Shown one piece after another: positions 51,213-62,538 of a DNA stretch of 64,000 bases. The translations under genes and the position numbers were made by a program. Within the stretch, counting starts at the first letter, position 1, and every line of letters begins with the position of its first letter. Origin of the DNA: an uncultured Pelagibacteraceae bacterium (lineage in GTDB: Bacteria; Pseudomonadota; Alphaproteobacteria; Pelagibacterales; AG-422-B15); the NCBI GenBank assembly GCA_902554325.1, contig CACDOH010000003.1, forward strand, positions 62,001 through 126,000, in the 5' to 3' direction. The notes below the pieces were generated by a model. The model was not told the DNA's origin. It worked only from the letters and a program-made list of their open reading frames with translations, and did not search any database.

Positions 51213-53252
51213 ATGAAACCTCCTCAGCCAAAAAAAATTCCTAAAATTCATATTGCACACGGCGATGAACGAATTGATGATTATTATTGGTTGAGGGACG
51301 ATACTCGTAAAAATCCAGAAATTATTTCTTATTTAGAGGAAGAAAATAATTACTTAGAAGATTGGTTTGCAAATAATAATGATTGTCGTAAAGAAATATA
51401 TGAAGAATTAGTCAGCTTCATACCGCCGAATGAAGTTTCAATGAAAATTAAATACGGAGACTATCTCTATTATTCCGAAATCAACTCTGATCAACAATAC
51501 AAAACATACTACCGCGAACAAAATGGTAATAAAGAATTAGTTATAGATATAAATGCACTGGCCGAGGGGTTGGATTATATAAATGTTACATCAATAACTC
51601 CCTCACCAAATAATCTTTTCATTGCATATGCCGAAGATTTATCGGGTCGAAGAGAATACAACATAAAAGTTAAAGATCTAACGACCGGCAAAATTATGGA
51701 CAGTAAAGTTGAGAGGAGCTCTGGGAGCATTGTTTGGGACAAGAAGAATACTTCATTTTACTATGCTCAAAAAGATCCTGTTACTTTGATAGAAAATAAG
51801 GTTTTTAAACACAAAATTGGAACTGATCCAAAAGAAGATGTTCTTATCTATGAGGAAAATGACTCAGAGTTTCATCTTCATATTTATGAATCACGTACAA
51901 AAAAATATTTAAATATCTATACTAGTAAAACTGAATCTTCAGAGACATGGTTACTTGATCTAGATGATGAACTCGGTCAACCGTTTTGTGTACTCAAACG
52001 TTCCGATAAGCATCTTTATTCCATTGAAGACACACCAGAGTGTTTCTATGTCAGCAGTAATGCAGAAAATAAAAAAAATTTCTCAATTTTAAAATTTACC
52101 ATAGATCAAATTAATAATTTTAATAGTTGGCAAACTGTTGTTGAGCATGACGCTGCTATATTAATTGAAGATTTTGTTACTTTTCCTAAATATCTTTATT
52201 TAGAGATACGCGAAGACGGACTGCCCAAGATCGTAAAAATTAACAGAGAAACACTCGATAGGAGTTATATTGAATTTAGTGACCCTGCCTTTTCTTGTTA
52301 TTTAGCAACCAATAATGAGTACCTTGATACTGAATTTTACTATGGATATTCGAGTCCAAAGAAACCTAGTTCAATATTCAAAGAGGATATTGAGTCAGGT
52401 AAGAGTGAATTGGCATGGCAGCAGCCAGTAAACAATTACGATGAAAATCTATATGAGGTGGAAAGAATTAAAATTACTGCCCGTGATGAAACAAAAGTTC
52501 CTGTATCACTGGTGTATAAAAAGGGAACCAACTTATCTCATGCTCCTATTCTTATTTATGGCTATGGTTCTTATGGCATTATAATTGATGCAGCTTTTAG
52601 AACGTCAATCATACCCCTACTCAATCGGGGTTTCGTTTTTGCTGTCGCCAATATCAGAGGTGGCTCTGAAATGGGTCGGCAGTGGTACGATGATGGTAAA
52701 ATCTTTAATAAAAAGAACACATTTTATGATTTTATTGATGCAACAAAATCACTAATCAAGCAAGGGTATGGCAATGCTAAAAATGTATATGCAATGGGTG
52801 GAAGTGCTGGCGGTCTTTTAATGGGAGCAATCATTAATATGGAGCCAGAATTATATACAGGTATTATTTCAGCAGTTCCTTTTGTGGATGTAGTGACTAC
52901 AATGTCAGATGAAACAATTCCCCTAACTACTTTTGAATATAAAGAATGGGGTAATCCAGCAAATGAAGATGAGTATAATTATATTAAGAGTTATTCACCC
53001 TACGATAACATTAAACCATCAAATTATCCTGCAGTCTTAGTCACATCCAGCCTTTATGACTCTCAAGTTCAGTATTACGAACCAGCCAAGTATGTTCCAA
53101 AACTAAGAGAAAATAGTACTTCAGATAATGCAATATTAATGAAGATGAATTTAGTAGGTGGTCATGCTGGTAAAAGTGGACGATTAAATGCTTTGGAAGA
53201 GAGTGCTCTCGATAATGCCTTTTTACTTTGCTTGACTAGAGATTCAAATTGA
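51213..53252 (+). CDS. ptrB: oligopeptidase B (S9A prolyl oligopeptidase family)
   Basis: ERIDDYYWLRDDTRKNPEIISYLEEEN, FAVANIRGGSEMGRQWYDDGK, AMGGSAGGLLMGA. Confidence 0.92.
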   Translation: MKPPQPKKIPKIHIAHGDERIDDYYWLRDDTRKNPEIISYLEEENNYLEDWFANNNDCRKEIYEELVSFIPPNEVSMKIKYGDYLYYSEINSDQQYKTYYREQNGNKELVIDINALAEGLDYINVTSITPSPNNLFIAYAEDLSGRREYNIKVKDLTTGKIMDSKVERSSGSIVWDKKNTSFYYAQKDPVTLIENKVFKHKIGTDPKEDVLIYEENDSEFHLHIYESRTKKYLNIYTSKTESSETWLLDLDDELGQPFCVLKRSDKHLYSIEDTPECFYVSSNAENKKNFSILKFTIDQINNFNSWQTVVEHDAAILIEDFVTFPKYLYLEIREDGLPKIVKINRETLDRSYIEFSDPAFSCYLATNNEYLDTEFYYGYSSPKKPSSIFKEDIESGKSELAWQQPVNNYDENLYEVERIKITARDETKVPVSLVYKKGTNLSHAPILIYGYGSYGIIIDAAFRTSIIPLLNRGFVFAVANIRGGSEMGRQWYDDGKIFNKKNTFYDFIDATKSLIKQGYGNAKNVYAMGGSAGGLLMGAIINMEPELYTGIISAVPFVDVVTTMSDETIPLTTFEYKEWGNPANEDEYNYIKSYSPYDNIKPSNYPAVLVTSSLYDSQVQYYEPAKYVPKLRENSTSDNAILMKMNLVGGHAGKSGRLNALEESALDNAFLLCLTRDSN

Positions 53253-53939
53253 TACTTCATTTTTAAACGACAATTTATCCAGGCTCTCTTTCTTTGACTC
53301 AGTAATAATTTTTCCTCTTTTCATGACATAGATATAATCTGCTAAATCAAATGCAAAATCAAAATATTGCTCAACTAATAGTATGGTCATTCCCTGCTCA
53401 TCTTTTAAATATTTTATGACTTCTCCAATTTGCTGGATGATGTTTGGCTGTATCCCTTCGGTTGGTTCATCCATAAGTAGTAATTTTGGTTTTGAAACCA
53501 TTGCTCTTGCAATTGCTAATTGCTGTTGTTGACCTCCTGATAAATCTCCACCTCTTCTATTTATCATTTGTTTCAATACTGGAAAAAGATCGAAAATTTC
53601 ATCAGGTATGAAATGTTCATCACGTTTTAAACATGCAAAACCAGTTTCTAAATTCTCTTTTACCGATAATAATGGAAATATAAAACGGCCTTGAGGAACA
53701 TACCCTACTCCTCTCTTAGCAAGTTGGTGGGAGCTAAAGTTAGTTACATTATCCCCTTCAAAAAGATAATTTCCTGACTTTGAAGGATAAATTCCTGATA
53801 AAAACTTTAATAAAGATGTTTTACCAACTCCATTTGAACCCATTAAACAAGTAATTTCTTTATTTTTCGCTTTGAGTGAAACGTCAAATAATATCTGAGA
53901 AGAACCATAGTAAAAATTTAAATTACTTATATCAATCAT
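53244..53939 (-). CDS. urtE: urea ABC transporter ATP-binding subunit UrtE
   Basis: Walker A GSNGVGKTSLLK, LSGGQQQQLAIARAM, DEPTEGIQPNIIQQIG (UrtE-like); in urtABCDE order. Confidence 0.94.
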   Translation of the reverse strand: MIDISNLNFYYGSSQILFDVSLKAKNKEITCLMGSNGVGKTSLLKFLSGIYPSKSGNYLFEGDNVTNFSSHQLAKRGVGYVPQGRFIFPLLSVKENLETGFACLKRDEHFIPDEIFDLFPVLKQMINRRGGDLSGGQQQQLAIARAMVSKPKLLLMDEPTEGIQPNIIQQIGEVIKYLKDEQGMTILLVEQYFDFAFDLADYIYVMKRGKIITESKKESLDKLSFKNEVSI

Positions 53940-53941
53940 GA

Positions 53942-54724
53942 CTATCTTCCTAGATATACCTCAATTACTTCATTATTAGAGGACACGTGTTCTATAGAAC
54001 CCTCTGAAAGAATTGAACCTTCATGCAATACAGTAACCTCACATTCAAGATCTTTTACAAATTCCATATCATGCTCAACAACAATAACTGATTTATCTGC
54101 AGATAATTTTTTTAGAATCTCAACTGTCTGTCTTCTTTCATTAGAAGTCATTCCAGCTGCTGGTTCATCAATTAATAATAGCTTTGGTTCTTGAGTTAAT
54201 AGCATTCCTATTTCTAACCACTGCTTTTGACCGTGAGATAACTCACCAGCAATTCTATCTTGTTCATTTTTAAGACTAATTTCACCTAGTATTTTTTCTA
54301 TTAGATTTTTTTCATCTCTATTTAATTTTTGGAATAAAACACTGAAAGGACTTCTATTTTTCTTCATGGATATAAATAAATTTTCAAATACTGTTTTTAG
54401 CTCAAATACAGTAGGACGTTGAAATTTTCTTCCTATACCTAGTAATGCTATTTGAGACTCACTTTTCATTAGAAGATTTTCATCCCAAACGACTTGATAT
54501 TTTTGATCACTTTCAAGCCATACGCTTCGTTCACCAAATAATACTTTACCCTCATCTGGTTTAGTTTGGCCCGTAATTATATCCATAAAGGTAGTTTTTC
54601 CAGCTCCATTAGGTCCAATAATCGCTTTGAGTTCATTTTTACCAATGCTGTAACTCAAACTATTAATAGCTTTAAAGCCATCAAATGAAACCGAAATTTT
54701 TTCAACTTTCAATAAAGTATTCAT
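53942..54724 (-). CDS. urtD: urea ABC transporter ATP-binding subunit UrtD
   Basis: GPNGAGKTTFMDIITGQTKPDEG, GIGRKFQRPTVFE, LSHGQKQWLEIGMLL. Confidence 0.94.
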   Translation of the reverse strand: MNTLLKVEKISVSFDGFKAINSLSYSIGKNELKAIIGPNGAGKTTFMDIITGQTKPDEGKVLFGERSVWLESDQKYQVVWDENLLMKSESQIALLGIGRKFQRPTVFELKTVFENLFISMKKNRSPFSVLFQKLNRDEKNLIEKILGEISLKNEQDRIAGELSHGQKQWLEIGMLLTQEPKLLLIDEPAAGMTSNERRQTVEILKKLSADKSVIVVEHDMEFVKDLECEVTVLHEGSILSEGSIEHVSSNNEVIEVYLGR

Positions 54725-55890
54725 TTTTCCTTAACAAATATATTTCTTAAAAAACCAATTATTCCATTTTCACTAAAAATTGTGATTATTACAAATCCAA
54801 ACCCTAACAACACTGTCCACCAATTCACCCATTCTATAGTAAATATGCCCAAAGGAATATCGGGTGCCTGTCCACCAGTAAACCATGACGAAAATAATGA
54901 AACAAAAGCGGCACCAATGATTGCTCCATACAATTTTCCTCTTCCTCCAATTGCAACCCATACAGCGAGATAGATCGATGCAATAGGCGCAAGCTCTGCA
55001 GGATTAATTATACCTGCTTGAGGGTAATAAAGAGCACCAGCAATGCTTGAGATTATTGCTGTTAACACAAATATAAATAATTTATATATTTCGACATTGT
55101 ACCCTAAGAACCTTACTCGTGTTTCATTATCTCTTATTGATGTAATAATTAATCCAAACTTGCTTTTCATAAGTGAATGAAAAAGTAAAAAAATAGATAT
55201 TAGAAAAACACAACTTGCCCAAAAAAACCCTATAGATATGACCTCTTGCCCTAAATACTCAATGCCAGGAATGTTCTGCAAACCGGAGAGGCCGTTATTA
55301 CCCCTGAGACCACTGTCATTTTGAAATAAATATAATGACAGAGCTAAAGTTAATGCTTGAGTTAAAATTGAGAGATAAACTCCAGTTACTCTCGACCTGA
55401 ATGCAAGCCAACCAAATATAAATGCAAGAATACCCGGTACTGCAATAACCAAAATCAATTGTAAACCAAGACTATCTGCAAACATCCATATGGATGGTAT
55501 GTCATAGCCACCGACAACTCCAAAAATCTGGTTTCCAATCGCGTTTGATAATTCAGTTTCGGTTAATGGAAGCAACTCATTAGTGGCAGCCTCCTGAACA
55601 ATAATGGCTGTTCGCTCATACATTAGCCACATTCCAATCATGTAACCACCAAGTCCAAAAAAGGCGAAATGCCCTAGAGACAGAATTCCGCAATAACCCC
55701 ATACCACATCCATTGCCAGAGCAATTATGCATAGACAAACAGTTTTGCCTAAAGTTTTGACAAAACTAGTAGATATTAATCCGTTTCCGTAAGGTTCACT
55801 AAAAAAAGTTATAAACAGAGAAAATATAATAACAACTATTGTAAAAATTAATGTGTGTCGAGCTAGTAAATCATTTATTGAATTAGTCAT
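54721..55890 (-). CDS. urtC: urea ABC transporter permease UrtC
   Basis: DVVWGYCGILSLGHFAFFGLGGYMIGMWLM, NDSGLRGNNGLSGL, PAELAPIASIYLAVWVAIGGRGKLYG. Confidence 0.95.
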   Translation of the reverse strand: MTNSINDLLARHTLIFTIVVIIFSLFITFFSEPYGNGLISTSFVKTLGKTVCLCIIALAMDVVWGYCGILSLGHFAFFGLGGYMIGMWLMYERTAIIVQEAATNELLPLTETELSNAIGNQIFGVVGGYDIPSIWMFADSLGLQLILVIAVPGILAFIFGWLAFRSRVTGVYLSILTQALTLALSLYLFQNDSGLRGNNGLSGLQNIPGIEYLGQEVISIGFFWASCVFLISIFLLFHSLMKSKFGLIITSIRDNETRVRFLGYNVEIYKLFIFVLTAIISSIAGALYYPQAGIINPAELAPIASIYLAVWVAIGGRGKLYGAIIGAAFVSLFSSWFTGGQAPDIPLGIFTIEWVNWWTVLLGFGFVIITIFSENGIIGFLRNIFVKEK

Positions 55891-57895
55891 CAGCTGCTCT
55901 CCCTTTAAGGGCTACTATCCCTTTTGGTCTAAATTGTATAAATAAAATAATAAAGATGATCATATAAGTTTGCGCTGCGAGAGTATTAGATGGATTGAAC
56001 CATTCTATAAATTTTTGAAGGAACCCGATTAGTGATGCTCCCGCTAATGTGCCCCATATGTTGCCCACTCCTCCAACAACCACTGTCATAAAGCTCTGAA
56101 CTATATATTCAGACCCAAGCTCAGATGTAACCTTAGAAAAAAGTCCAATAGCAATTCCTGCAATTCCTGCAATTCCTGAACCAAAGCCAAAAGTTAACAT
56201 ATTTATTCTTTCAGGATTAATTCCCATGTTGGAGGCCATCACTGGATTTTGGGTCACTGCACGAGTCTCCAATCCAAGTCTGGTGCGATTCATTACAAAG
56301 AGCAATAAACCCAGAAATATTAGACTCAAAATAAATATGGCAATTCTTATATAACTGATCGATAGATCGTCGCTCAGACTGAGCGATCCATCAAGCCACG
56401 ATGGAGATGTAAGTGGTCTTGCTTGTGTTCCGAAAATATTCTTTGCAATTTGTTGTAATGCAATACTGATCCCGAAAGTGGCCAGTAATGTATCAAGTGG
56501 TTTACGATACAAATGACGTATAACGAGTCTTTCCATGATCACTCCAGCTATAAATGTAATTATAAATGCGAGGGGAAGTGCAACTAAAAGTGACAGTGTA
56601 TGGTTACTTATAAATTGTTGAACAACATACCCCGTATAGGCACCCATCATGATAAATTCACCATGAGCCATATTAATTACTCTCATTACACCAAAAGTAA
56701 TCGCTAAACCAATTGCTCCAAGAAAATAGATTGATGCAAGACTTAAACCATCAATAAGTAAGTCAATATATTTATAGATCTGAACTCTAAAATTTATACT
56801 AGCTAGAGTATTTAGTGCGGCATTTGTTACTTCAGAAGAAGTTTCATTGTAAATCGAATAAAATATAAATTTGTTTACTTCTTCATTAATTTTATTTTCA
56901 GAAATAAAAGGAGGTGCTAAATTATTTTCAACTAATTTATTATAGGCAGCAATGCGAGATTGTTCATTGTCTAGTGAACTAATAGAATATCCTCCAATAG
57001 TATCTCCGCTAATATTTTGTTCTAATATTTTCTTTAATTCTTCTTGGGTAATCCTTTTTTTATAAACTAGATTATCTGCATATAATTTGTCATATGCATC
57101 ATTAATTGATATCTCAACATCTTCATTAAAAAAATTAGTTGTACCCGATGTTCCATTACTATTTTTGATTGTAAAACCAGGCACAATTACCCTAGCAATA
57201 TTTTTATTATTAGGAAGAGAGATGCCGACTTTCACTTCTGAAGAATTGAGGAGTTGATTTAGAGAAGCCCTTATTTCGATCGCAGTATCGCCTTTAAAAG
57301 ACTCGATTATTTCTAATTTTTTATCATTCGAGTCGGAGTACTTAACAATTGCAAATTTTAGCAATCGATCAATAACAGTTTTTAGTTCTGCATCTGACTC
57401 ATTTATGTAAGCATCTTGTAACACTTCCAAATGTTCAGGCCGGATATTTCTTTTTAAGCTTTCTATGCTTTTTTGTCGTACATTAATATCTGAATTAAAT
57501 ATTTGGTATTTTACTAAAATAGAGTCTATTTTTGCTCTTACTCCACTGTTGGGTTTAATCTTTTTGATTTCTTTTTTGCTGTAATTGCCGATCCTAGTAA
57601 GACCATCTATTTCTAAGGCGTCAAGTGACTCTTCATTTTCATTAACTATAACTACTTGTTTCGTATCTTTTATATAGTAGAGACTCTTCGATTTCCACAA
57701 TTCTAAAAATCTTGAAACAATTTCATCATCAAAACTTTGTATGTCTCTTAGTATAGAATCAACAGTTTTTGCTGAACTCTTAATTATATTCTCTGAATTT
57801 TCTATTAAGAATATATTGAATTCATCATGGTGAGCAACTGCTGGTAGATTTATAAAAAAAACATACAGAAAAATTATATAAAATTTAATTTTCAT
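55883..57895 (-). CDS. urtB: urea ABC transporter permease UrtB with large N-terminal extracytoplasmic region
   Basis: C-terminal permease GVMRVINMAHGEFIMMGAYTGY, SFMTVVVGGVGNIWGT; signal peptide; N-terminal region about 370 aa. Confidence 0.93.
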   Translation of the reverse strand: MKIKFYIIFLYVFFINLPAVAHHDEFNIFLIENSENIIKSSAKTVDSILRDIQSFDDEIVSRFLELWKSKSLYYIKDTKQVVIVNENEESLDALEIDGLTRIGNYSKKEIKKIKPNSGVRAKIDSILVKYQIFNSDINVRQKSIESLKRNIRPEHLEVLQDAYINESDAELKTVIDRLLKFAIVKYSDSNDKKLEIIESFKGDTAIEIRASLNQLLNSSEVKVGISLPNNKNIARVIVPGFTIKNSNGTSGTTNFFNEDVEISINDAYDKLYADNLVYKKRITQEELKKILEQNISGDTIGGYSISSLDNEQSRIAAYNKLVENNLAPPFISENKINEEVNKFIFYSIYNETSSEVTNAALNTLASINFRVQIYKYIDLLIDGLSLASIYFLGAIGLAITFGVMRVINMAHGEFIMMGAYTGYVVQQFISNHTLSLLVALPLAFIITFIAGVIMERLVIRHLYRKPLDTLLATFGISIALQQIAKNIFGTQARPLTSPSWLDGSLSLSDDLSISYIRIAIFILSLIFLGLLLFVMNRTRLGLETRAVTQNPVMASNMGINPERINMLTFGFGSGIAGIAGIAIGLFSKVTSELGSEYIVQSFMTVVVGGVGNIWGTLAGASLIGFLQKFIEWFNPSNTLAAQTYMIIFIILFIQFRPKGIVALKGRAADD

Positions 57896-57955
57896 AATTT
57901 AAAAACGCCATAAAGAATATTAACTATTCTTTACAGCGTTTTATTTAGGTTAAAA

Positions 57956-59221
57956 TTAGTAGTTAGACTTTAACTGAACACAGCTGCTGGTCGAAGTATT
58001 ATACATCCCACAACCTAAGCTTTGCCAATCTGATTTTAAAACAGCTGACTCTACTAAGTGATCTGTCCATGCATCTCCTGGAACCTCGGTCGTTTGGCTA
58101 ATTATATCAAACTGACCATCCTCAAGGATCTCACCTATTAAAACAGGTTTAGAGAGATGATGATTTGGGAGCATTTCTGCAGTTCCACCCGTGAGATTTG
58201 GAACTGTAATTCCATACATAGCTTCTCTAACTGCATCTACATCAGTAGTTCCAGCTTTTTCCACTGCTTTTACATACATGTTAAATCCAATCACGTGCGC
58301 TTCCATCGGGTCATTAGTAACTCTTTCTGATCCCATAGTGCTTTTCCAGTTTTTGATAAATGCTGTATTTAAATCGGATTCAGCTGATTGAAAATAATTC
58401 CACGCAGCTAGATGGCCAACCAAATTTTTTGTATCAAGTCCGGATAATTCCTCTTCACCAACTGAGAACGCGACAACTGGTATGTCTTCAGCGTTCACGC
58501 CTGCAGCTGCAAGTTCTTTATAAAATCCAATGTTTGCATCACCGTTAATAGTTGAAATAACACCTACCTTCTTTCCATCAGCCCCAAGTGCTACAACATC
58601 AGCAACAATTTTCGACCAATCCGAGTGACCAAAAGGTGTGTAATTTACAAAAATATCAGATTCAGGAATTCCTTTATCAATTAAATATTGATTTAGAATT
58701 TTGTTTGTTGTTCTAGGATAAACATAGTCAGTTCCAAGTAATGCGAACTTTTCAATGCCTAGTTCTTCTAGATAGTAATCAGTAGCTGGTATAGCTTGTT
58801 GGTTTGGAGCGGCTCCGGTATAAAATACATTTTTTGAGCTTTCTTCACCCTCATATTGAACTGGATAAAAAAGTAATCCGTTAAGTTCTTCAATTACGGG
58901 TAATACAGACTTTCTAGACACAGAAGTCCAGCAGCCAAACATTACATCAACATCATTGACAGTTATTAGTTCTCGAGCTTTTTCAGCAAAAAGTGGCCAA
59001 TCTGAAGCAGGATCAACGACTACTGCTTCCAGTTTTTTTCCGAGAATACCGCCCTTTTCATTTTGTTCATCGATCAACATTAACATTGTATCTTTTAACG
59101 TTGTCTCTGAGATTGCCATCGTACCCGACAGCGAGTGTAATATGCCAACTTTGATAGTATCTGCATACGCAGTGATACTAAAAAAGAAAAATGACATAAC
59201 AACTATAATTTTCTTGATCAT
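57956..59221 (-). CDS. urtA: urea ABC transporter substrate-binding protein UrtA
   Basis: Signal peptide; KVGILHSLSGTMAISETTLKD, FGCWTSVSRKSVLPV, YPVQYEGEESSKN; start set at MIKK (59221), preceded by AAAGGA. Confidence 0.96.
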   Translation of the reverse strand: MIKKIIVVMSFFFFSITAYADTIKVGILHSLSGTMAISETTLKDTMLMLIDEQNEKGGILGKKLEAVVVDPASDWPLFAEKARELITVNDVDVMFGCWTSVSRKSVLPVIEELNGLLFYPVQYEGEESSKNVFYTGAAPNQQAIPATDYYLEELGIEKFALLGTDYVYPRTTNKILNQYLIDKGIPESDIFVNYTPFGHSDWSKIVADVVALGADGKKVGVISTINGDANIGFYKELAAAGVNAEDIPVVAFSVGEEELSGLDTKNLVGHLAAWNYFQSAESDLNTAFIKNWKSTMGSERVTNDPMEAHVIGFNMYVKAVEKAGTTDVDAVREAMYGITVPNLTGGTAEMLPNHHLSKPVLIGEILEDGQFDIISQTTEVPGDAWTDHLVESAVLKSDWQSLGCGMYNTSTSSCVQLKSNY

Positions 59222-59339
59222 TATTCGTCCTTTCATTTTTTTAACTGCTACATAATTTCTTAAAAAAATTAGTGATACGAATCTTTACACTTGCCAACAT
59301 GACATCTTCAAAAAAAAAATTTAAACGTAATTTTTATAT

Positions 59340-59351
59340 TACTAATTAGTA
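59340..59351. promoter_or_regulatory. 12-bp perfect palindrome in the urtA-ureD divergent region
   Basis: TACTAATTAGTA. Confidence 0.4.
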
Positions 59352-59377
59352 TCTGTAATTTTAGTGATAAAAATAAA

Positions 59378-59393
59378 TGACAATTATTTGTCA
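59378..59393. promoter_or_regulatory. 16-bp inverted repeat (candidate operator) in the urtA-ureD divergent region
   Basis: TGACAA-TTAT-TTGTCA; overlaps a minus-strand TTGACA -35-like hexamer facing urtA. Confidence 0.5.
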
Positions 59394-59422
59394 ACTTGAA
59401 ATTAAAACACTATGATAATTTC

Positions 59423-60220
59423 ATGAAAGTAAATCTTCAAAAATCTGTAGGCACAATTGATGCAGAGTTTATAAATAATGATGTTGAAAGATTATATCAG
59501 CAAGGATGCCTTAAAGCTTTACTACCTCAATCCTACTCTAGTTTGTCTCAAATAGTTTTAGTTAATACATCTGGGGGTGTAACAAGTGGAGATAAGTTTA
59601 ATATCAATATAGATTTACACAATACACATATGCTCACTACAAGTCAGGCTGCTGAGAAGGTATACAGTGGATATGGAGATGCGGCTGAACTTAAATATAC
59701 AATTAACATTGATAACAGTACTCTTTTTTGGATACCAAATGAAACAATCCTCTTTGATAACTGCAACCTAAGACGTCAAATTGATATCAATCTTTTGAAT
59801 AATTCAAATTTATTTTTCTGTGAAACAGTTGTTTATGGAAGATCAGCAATGCATGAAACGATTGAAAAAGGTTACTACTCTGATCGATGGAAAATATTTA
59901 ATGATAATAAAATTGCTCACCTTGAAATCAATGGCTTTAAAGATAATATAAAAAAAATGCGGAAAAGTAAATTTATGCTTAATGATAATATTGCAATTAA
60001 TACAATAATAATACTCGGTTCAGAGATGAATAAATTTTATACTGTATTAAAAGATAATATACATGATGAAAAAAGTATAACTACTGGTATTTCAGAGTGG
60101 GATGGTAAGATAGTAATAAGAAGTATTTCATCTAATAACTATTATTTAAAAAAATTTACAAAAAATATCGTATCAATCATGATGAATGGTAAAATTCCTT
60201 ACATGTGGGGTGCTGCGTGA
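59423..60220 (+). CDS. ureD: urease accessory protein UreD
   Basis: [47 protein letters not shown]; start at ATG 59423 preferred over TTG 59396. Confidence 0.93.
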   Translation: MKVNLQKSVGTIDAEFINNDVERLYQQGCLKALLPQSYSSLSQIVLVNTSGGVTSGDKFNINIDLHNTHMLTTSQAAEKVYSGYGDAAELKYTINIDNSTLFWIPNETILFDNCNLRRQIDINLLNNSNLFFCETVVYGRSAMHETIEKGYYSDRWKIFNDNKIAHLEINGFKDNIKKMRKSKFMLNDNIAINTIIILGSEMNKFYTVLKDNIHDEKSITTGISEWDGKIVIRSISSNNYYLKKFTKNIVSIMMNGKIPYMWGAA

Positions 60221-60519
60221 AGCTTTCTCCAAGAGAGATTGATAAAATGATGGTCAGCATGGCTGCAATAGTCGCTCGAAAGAGGTTAGACCGTGGCGTT
60301 AAATTAAATTACCCTGAAGCCGTATCAATTATTTCTGATTATGTTGTTGAAGGTGCAAGGGACGGCAAATCTGTAGCTGAATTAATGGAAAGTGCAGCAC
60401 ATGTGTTAAAAAAAGATGACTGTATGGAAGGAGTTGCTGAAATGATTGCCGAAGTGCAGACAGAAGCAACTTTTCCAGATGGAACAAAGTTAGTCACGGT
60501 ACATAAACCCATAAGGTAA
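60217..60519 (+). CDS. ureA: urease subunit gamma
   Basis: GTG start in a GTGA overlap with the ureD stop; [57 protein letters not shown]. Confidence 0.96.
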   Translation: MKLSPREIDKMMVSMAAIVARKRLDRGVKLNYPEAVSIISDYVVEGARDGKSVAELMESAAHVLKKDDCMEGVAEMIAEVQTEATFPDGTKLVTVHKPIR

Positions 60520-60526
60520 GAATTTT

Positions 60527-60835
60527 ATGATTCCAGGAGAAATAATTACAAGTGACAGTGAAATCGTTTTAAATAAAGATTTAGTGAGTTTGACAATGAA
60601 AGTCTCCAACACTGGTGATCGACCAATTCAAGTCGGTAGCCACTATCATTTCGCTGAAGTAAATGAAAGTCTTGAATTTGATAGAAAGAAATCTTTAGGC
60701 ATGAGACTAAACATTTCATCTGGAACTGCAGTAAGGTTTGAACCAGGTCAATCAAGAGATATTGAACTTATCGAAATACAAGGACTAAAAAAATTATTTG
60801 GGTTTAATAAAAAAGTCATGGGAAAAATAAAATGA
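60527..60835 (+). CDS. ureB: urease subunit beta
   Basis: [55 protein letters not shown]. Confidence 0.97.
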   Translation: MIPGEIITSDSEIVLNKDLVSLTMKVSNTGDRPIQVGSHYHFAEVNESLEFDRKKSLGMRLNISSGTAVRFEPGQSRDIELIEIQGLKKLFGFNKKVMGKIK

Positions 60836-62538
60836 AAAAAATTCCAAGACAATCTTATGCAGCTATGTATGGGCCCACAACAGGCGATAAAATAAGGTTA
60901 GCTGATACTGAACTTTTCGTAGAGGTTGAAAAAGACCTCACAGTCTACGGTGAGGAAGTCAAGTTTGGTGGTGGCAAAGTTATTCGCGATGGCATGGGGC
61001 AGTCTCAGGTTTCAAGAAGTGATGGAGCTGTAGACACAGTTATTACAAATGCTCTAATTCTAGATGTCACCGGGATATATAAAGCAGATATTGGACTAAA
61101 GAACGGAAATATTGATCATATTGGAAAAGCTGGTAACCCTGATACACAACCTGGTGTGGATATTATAATTGGCCCAGGAACTGAAGTTATTGCAGGTGAA
61201 GGTAAAATTGTAACAGCAGGTGGCTTTGACAGTCATATACATTTCATATGTCCTCAGCAAATTGATGAAGCCTTACATTCTGGCATTACTACGATGCTGG
61301 GTGGAGGTACTGGACCAGCACATGGAACATTAGCAACTACTTGCACACCAGGTCCATGGCACATCGGCAGAATGCTTCAATCATCTGATGCTTTCTCAAT
61401 GAATTTAGCTTATGCAGGCAAAGGAAATTCATCGTTGCCTTCTGGTTTAGAGGAACAAGTTCTTGGTGGAGCAGCTGCTCTTAAACTTCATGAGGACTGG
61501 GGCTCTACTCCTGGTGCAATTGATAATTGTTTAAATGTTGCTGATCAATTCGACGTTCAGGTCATGATACATACTGATACGCTCAATGAAAGTGGCTTTG
61601 TAGAAAATACAATTAATGCAATTAATAAAAGAACCATTCATACATTTCACACTGAAGGTGCAGGTGGTGGACACGCGCCTGATATAATAAAAATTTGTGG
61701 TGAACCCTATGTTTTGCCTTCTTCAACTAATCCAACACGACCATTTACCGTTAACACAGTTGAAGAGCATTTGGATATGCTGATGGTTTGCCATCACCTT
61801 GATAAATCAATACCTGAAGACGTAGCATTTGCCGAGAGTAGAATACGCAGAGAGACGATGGCCGCTGAAGACATATTGCACGATATGGGTGCTTTCTCAA
61901 TCATTGCATCTGACAGTCAAGCTATGGGACGCGTTGGTGAGGTTATTATTAGGACATGGCAAACTGCTCATAAAATGAAAGTGCAACGAGGAAGACTATC
62001 TGAAGAGCAAGGTGATAATGATAATATAAGAGTCAAACGATATATTGCAAAATATACAATAAATCCGTCAATTGCTCATGGAATTTCTTCCTATGTTGGC
62101 AGTCTTGAAAAAAATAAAAGAGCCGATATTGTTATTTGGGACCCAGCTTTTTTTGGTGTTAAGCCTGAGATTATAATAATGGGTGGAAGTATTGCCTGCG
62201 CTCAAATGGGCGATCCAAACGCATCGATTCCAACTCCCCAACCTGTGTACACGCGCCCAATGTTTGGAAGTTATGGAAGATCACTTGAAAATTCATCGGT
62301 AACTTTTGTCAGTAAGAGTTCACTAGAGGCGGGCAGCCTTAATCATCTCAATATACAAAAAAGTATGTTACCGGTAAGCAATACAAGGTCAATTTCAAAA
62401 AAAGATATGGTTTTAAATGATGTTTGCCCAACTATAGATGTAAATCCTGAAACATATGAGGTTAGAGCAAATGGAGAAATTATTACATGTGAACCTGCGG
62501 AAGAACTGCCAATGGCACAAAGATATTTTATGTATTGA
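60832..62538 (+). CDS. ureC: urease subunit alpha
   Basis: [46 protein letters not shown] (carbamylated Lys), [21 protein letters not shown]. Confidence 0.98.
   Translation: MKKIPRQSYAAMYGPTTGDKIRLADTELFVEVEKDLTVYGEEVKFGGGKVIRDGMGQSQVSRSDGAVDTVITNALILDVTGIYKADIGLKNGNIDHIGKAGNPDTQPGVDIIIGPGTEVIAGEGKIVTAGGFDSHIHFICPQQIDEALHSGITTMLGGGTGPAHGTLATTCTPGPWHIGRMLQSSDAFSMNLAYAGKGNSSLPSGLEEQVLGGAAALKLHEDWGSTPGAIDNCLNVADQFDVQVMIHTDTLNESGFVENTINAINKRTIHTFHTEGAGGGHAPDIIKICGEPYVLPSSTNPTRPFTVNTVEEHLDMLMVCHHLDKSIPEDVAFAESRIRRETMAAEDILHDMGAFSIIASDSQAMGRVGEVIIRTWQTAHKMKVQRGRLSEEQGDNDNIRVKRYIAKYTINPSIAHGISSYVGSLEKNKRADIVIWDPAFFGVKPEIIIMGGSIACAQMGDPNASIPTPQPVYTRPMFGSYGRSLENSSVTFVSKSSLEAGSLNHLNIQKSMLPVSNTRSISKKDMVLNDVCPTIDVNPETYEVRANGEIITCEPAEELPMAQRYFMY

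Noticed and set aside
56155-56182. Three tandem copies of caattcctg in urtB
   Set aside because: Encodes GIAGIAGIA in a normal Gly/Ala-rich permease helix; length matches UrtB expectation
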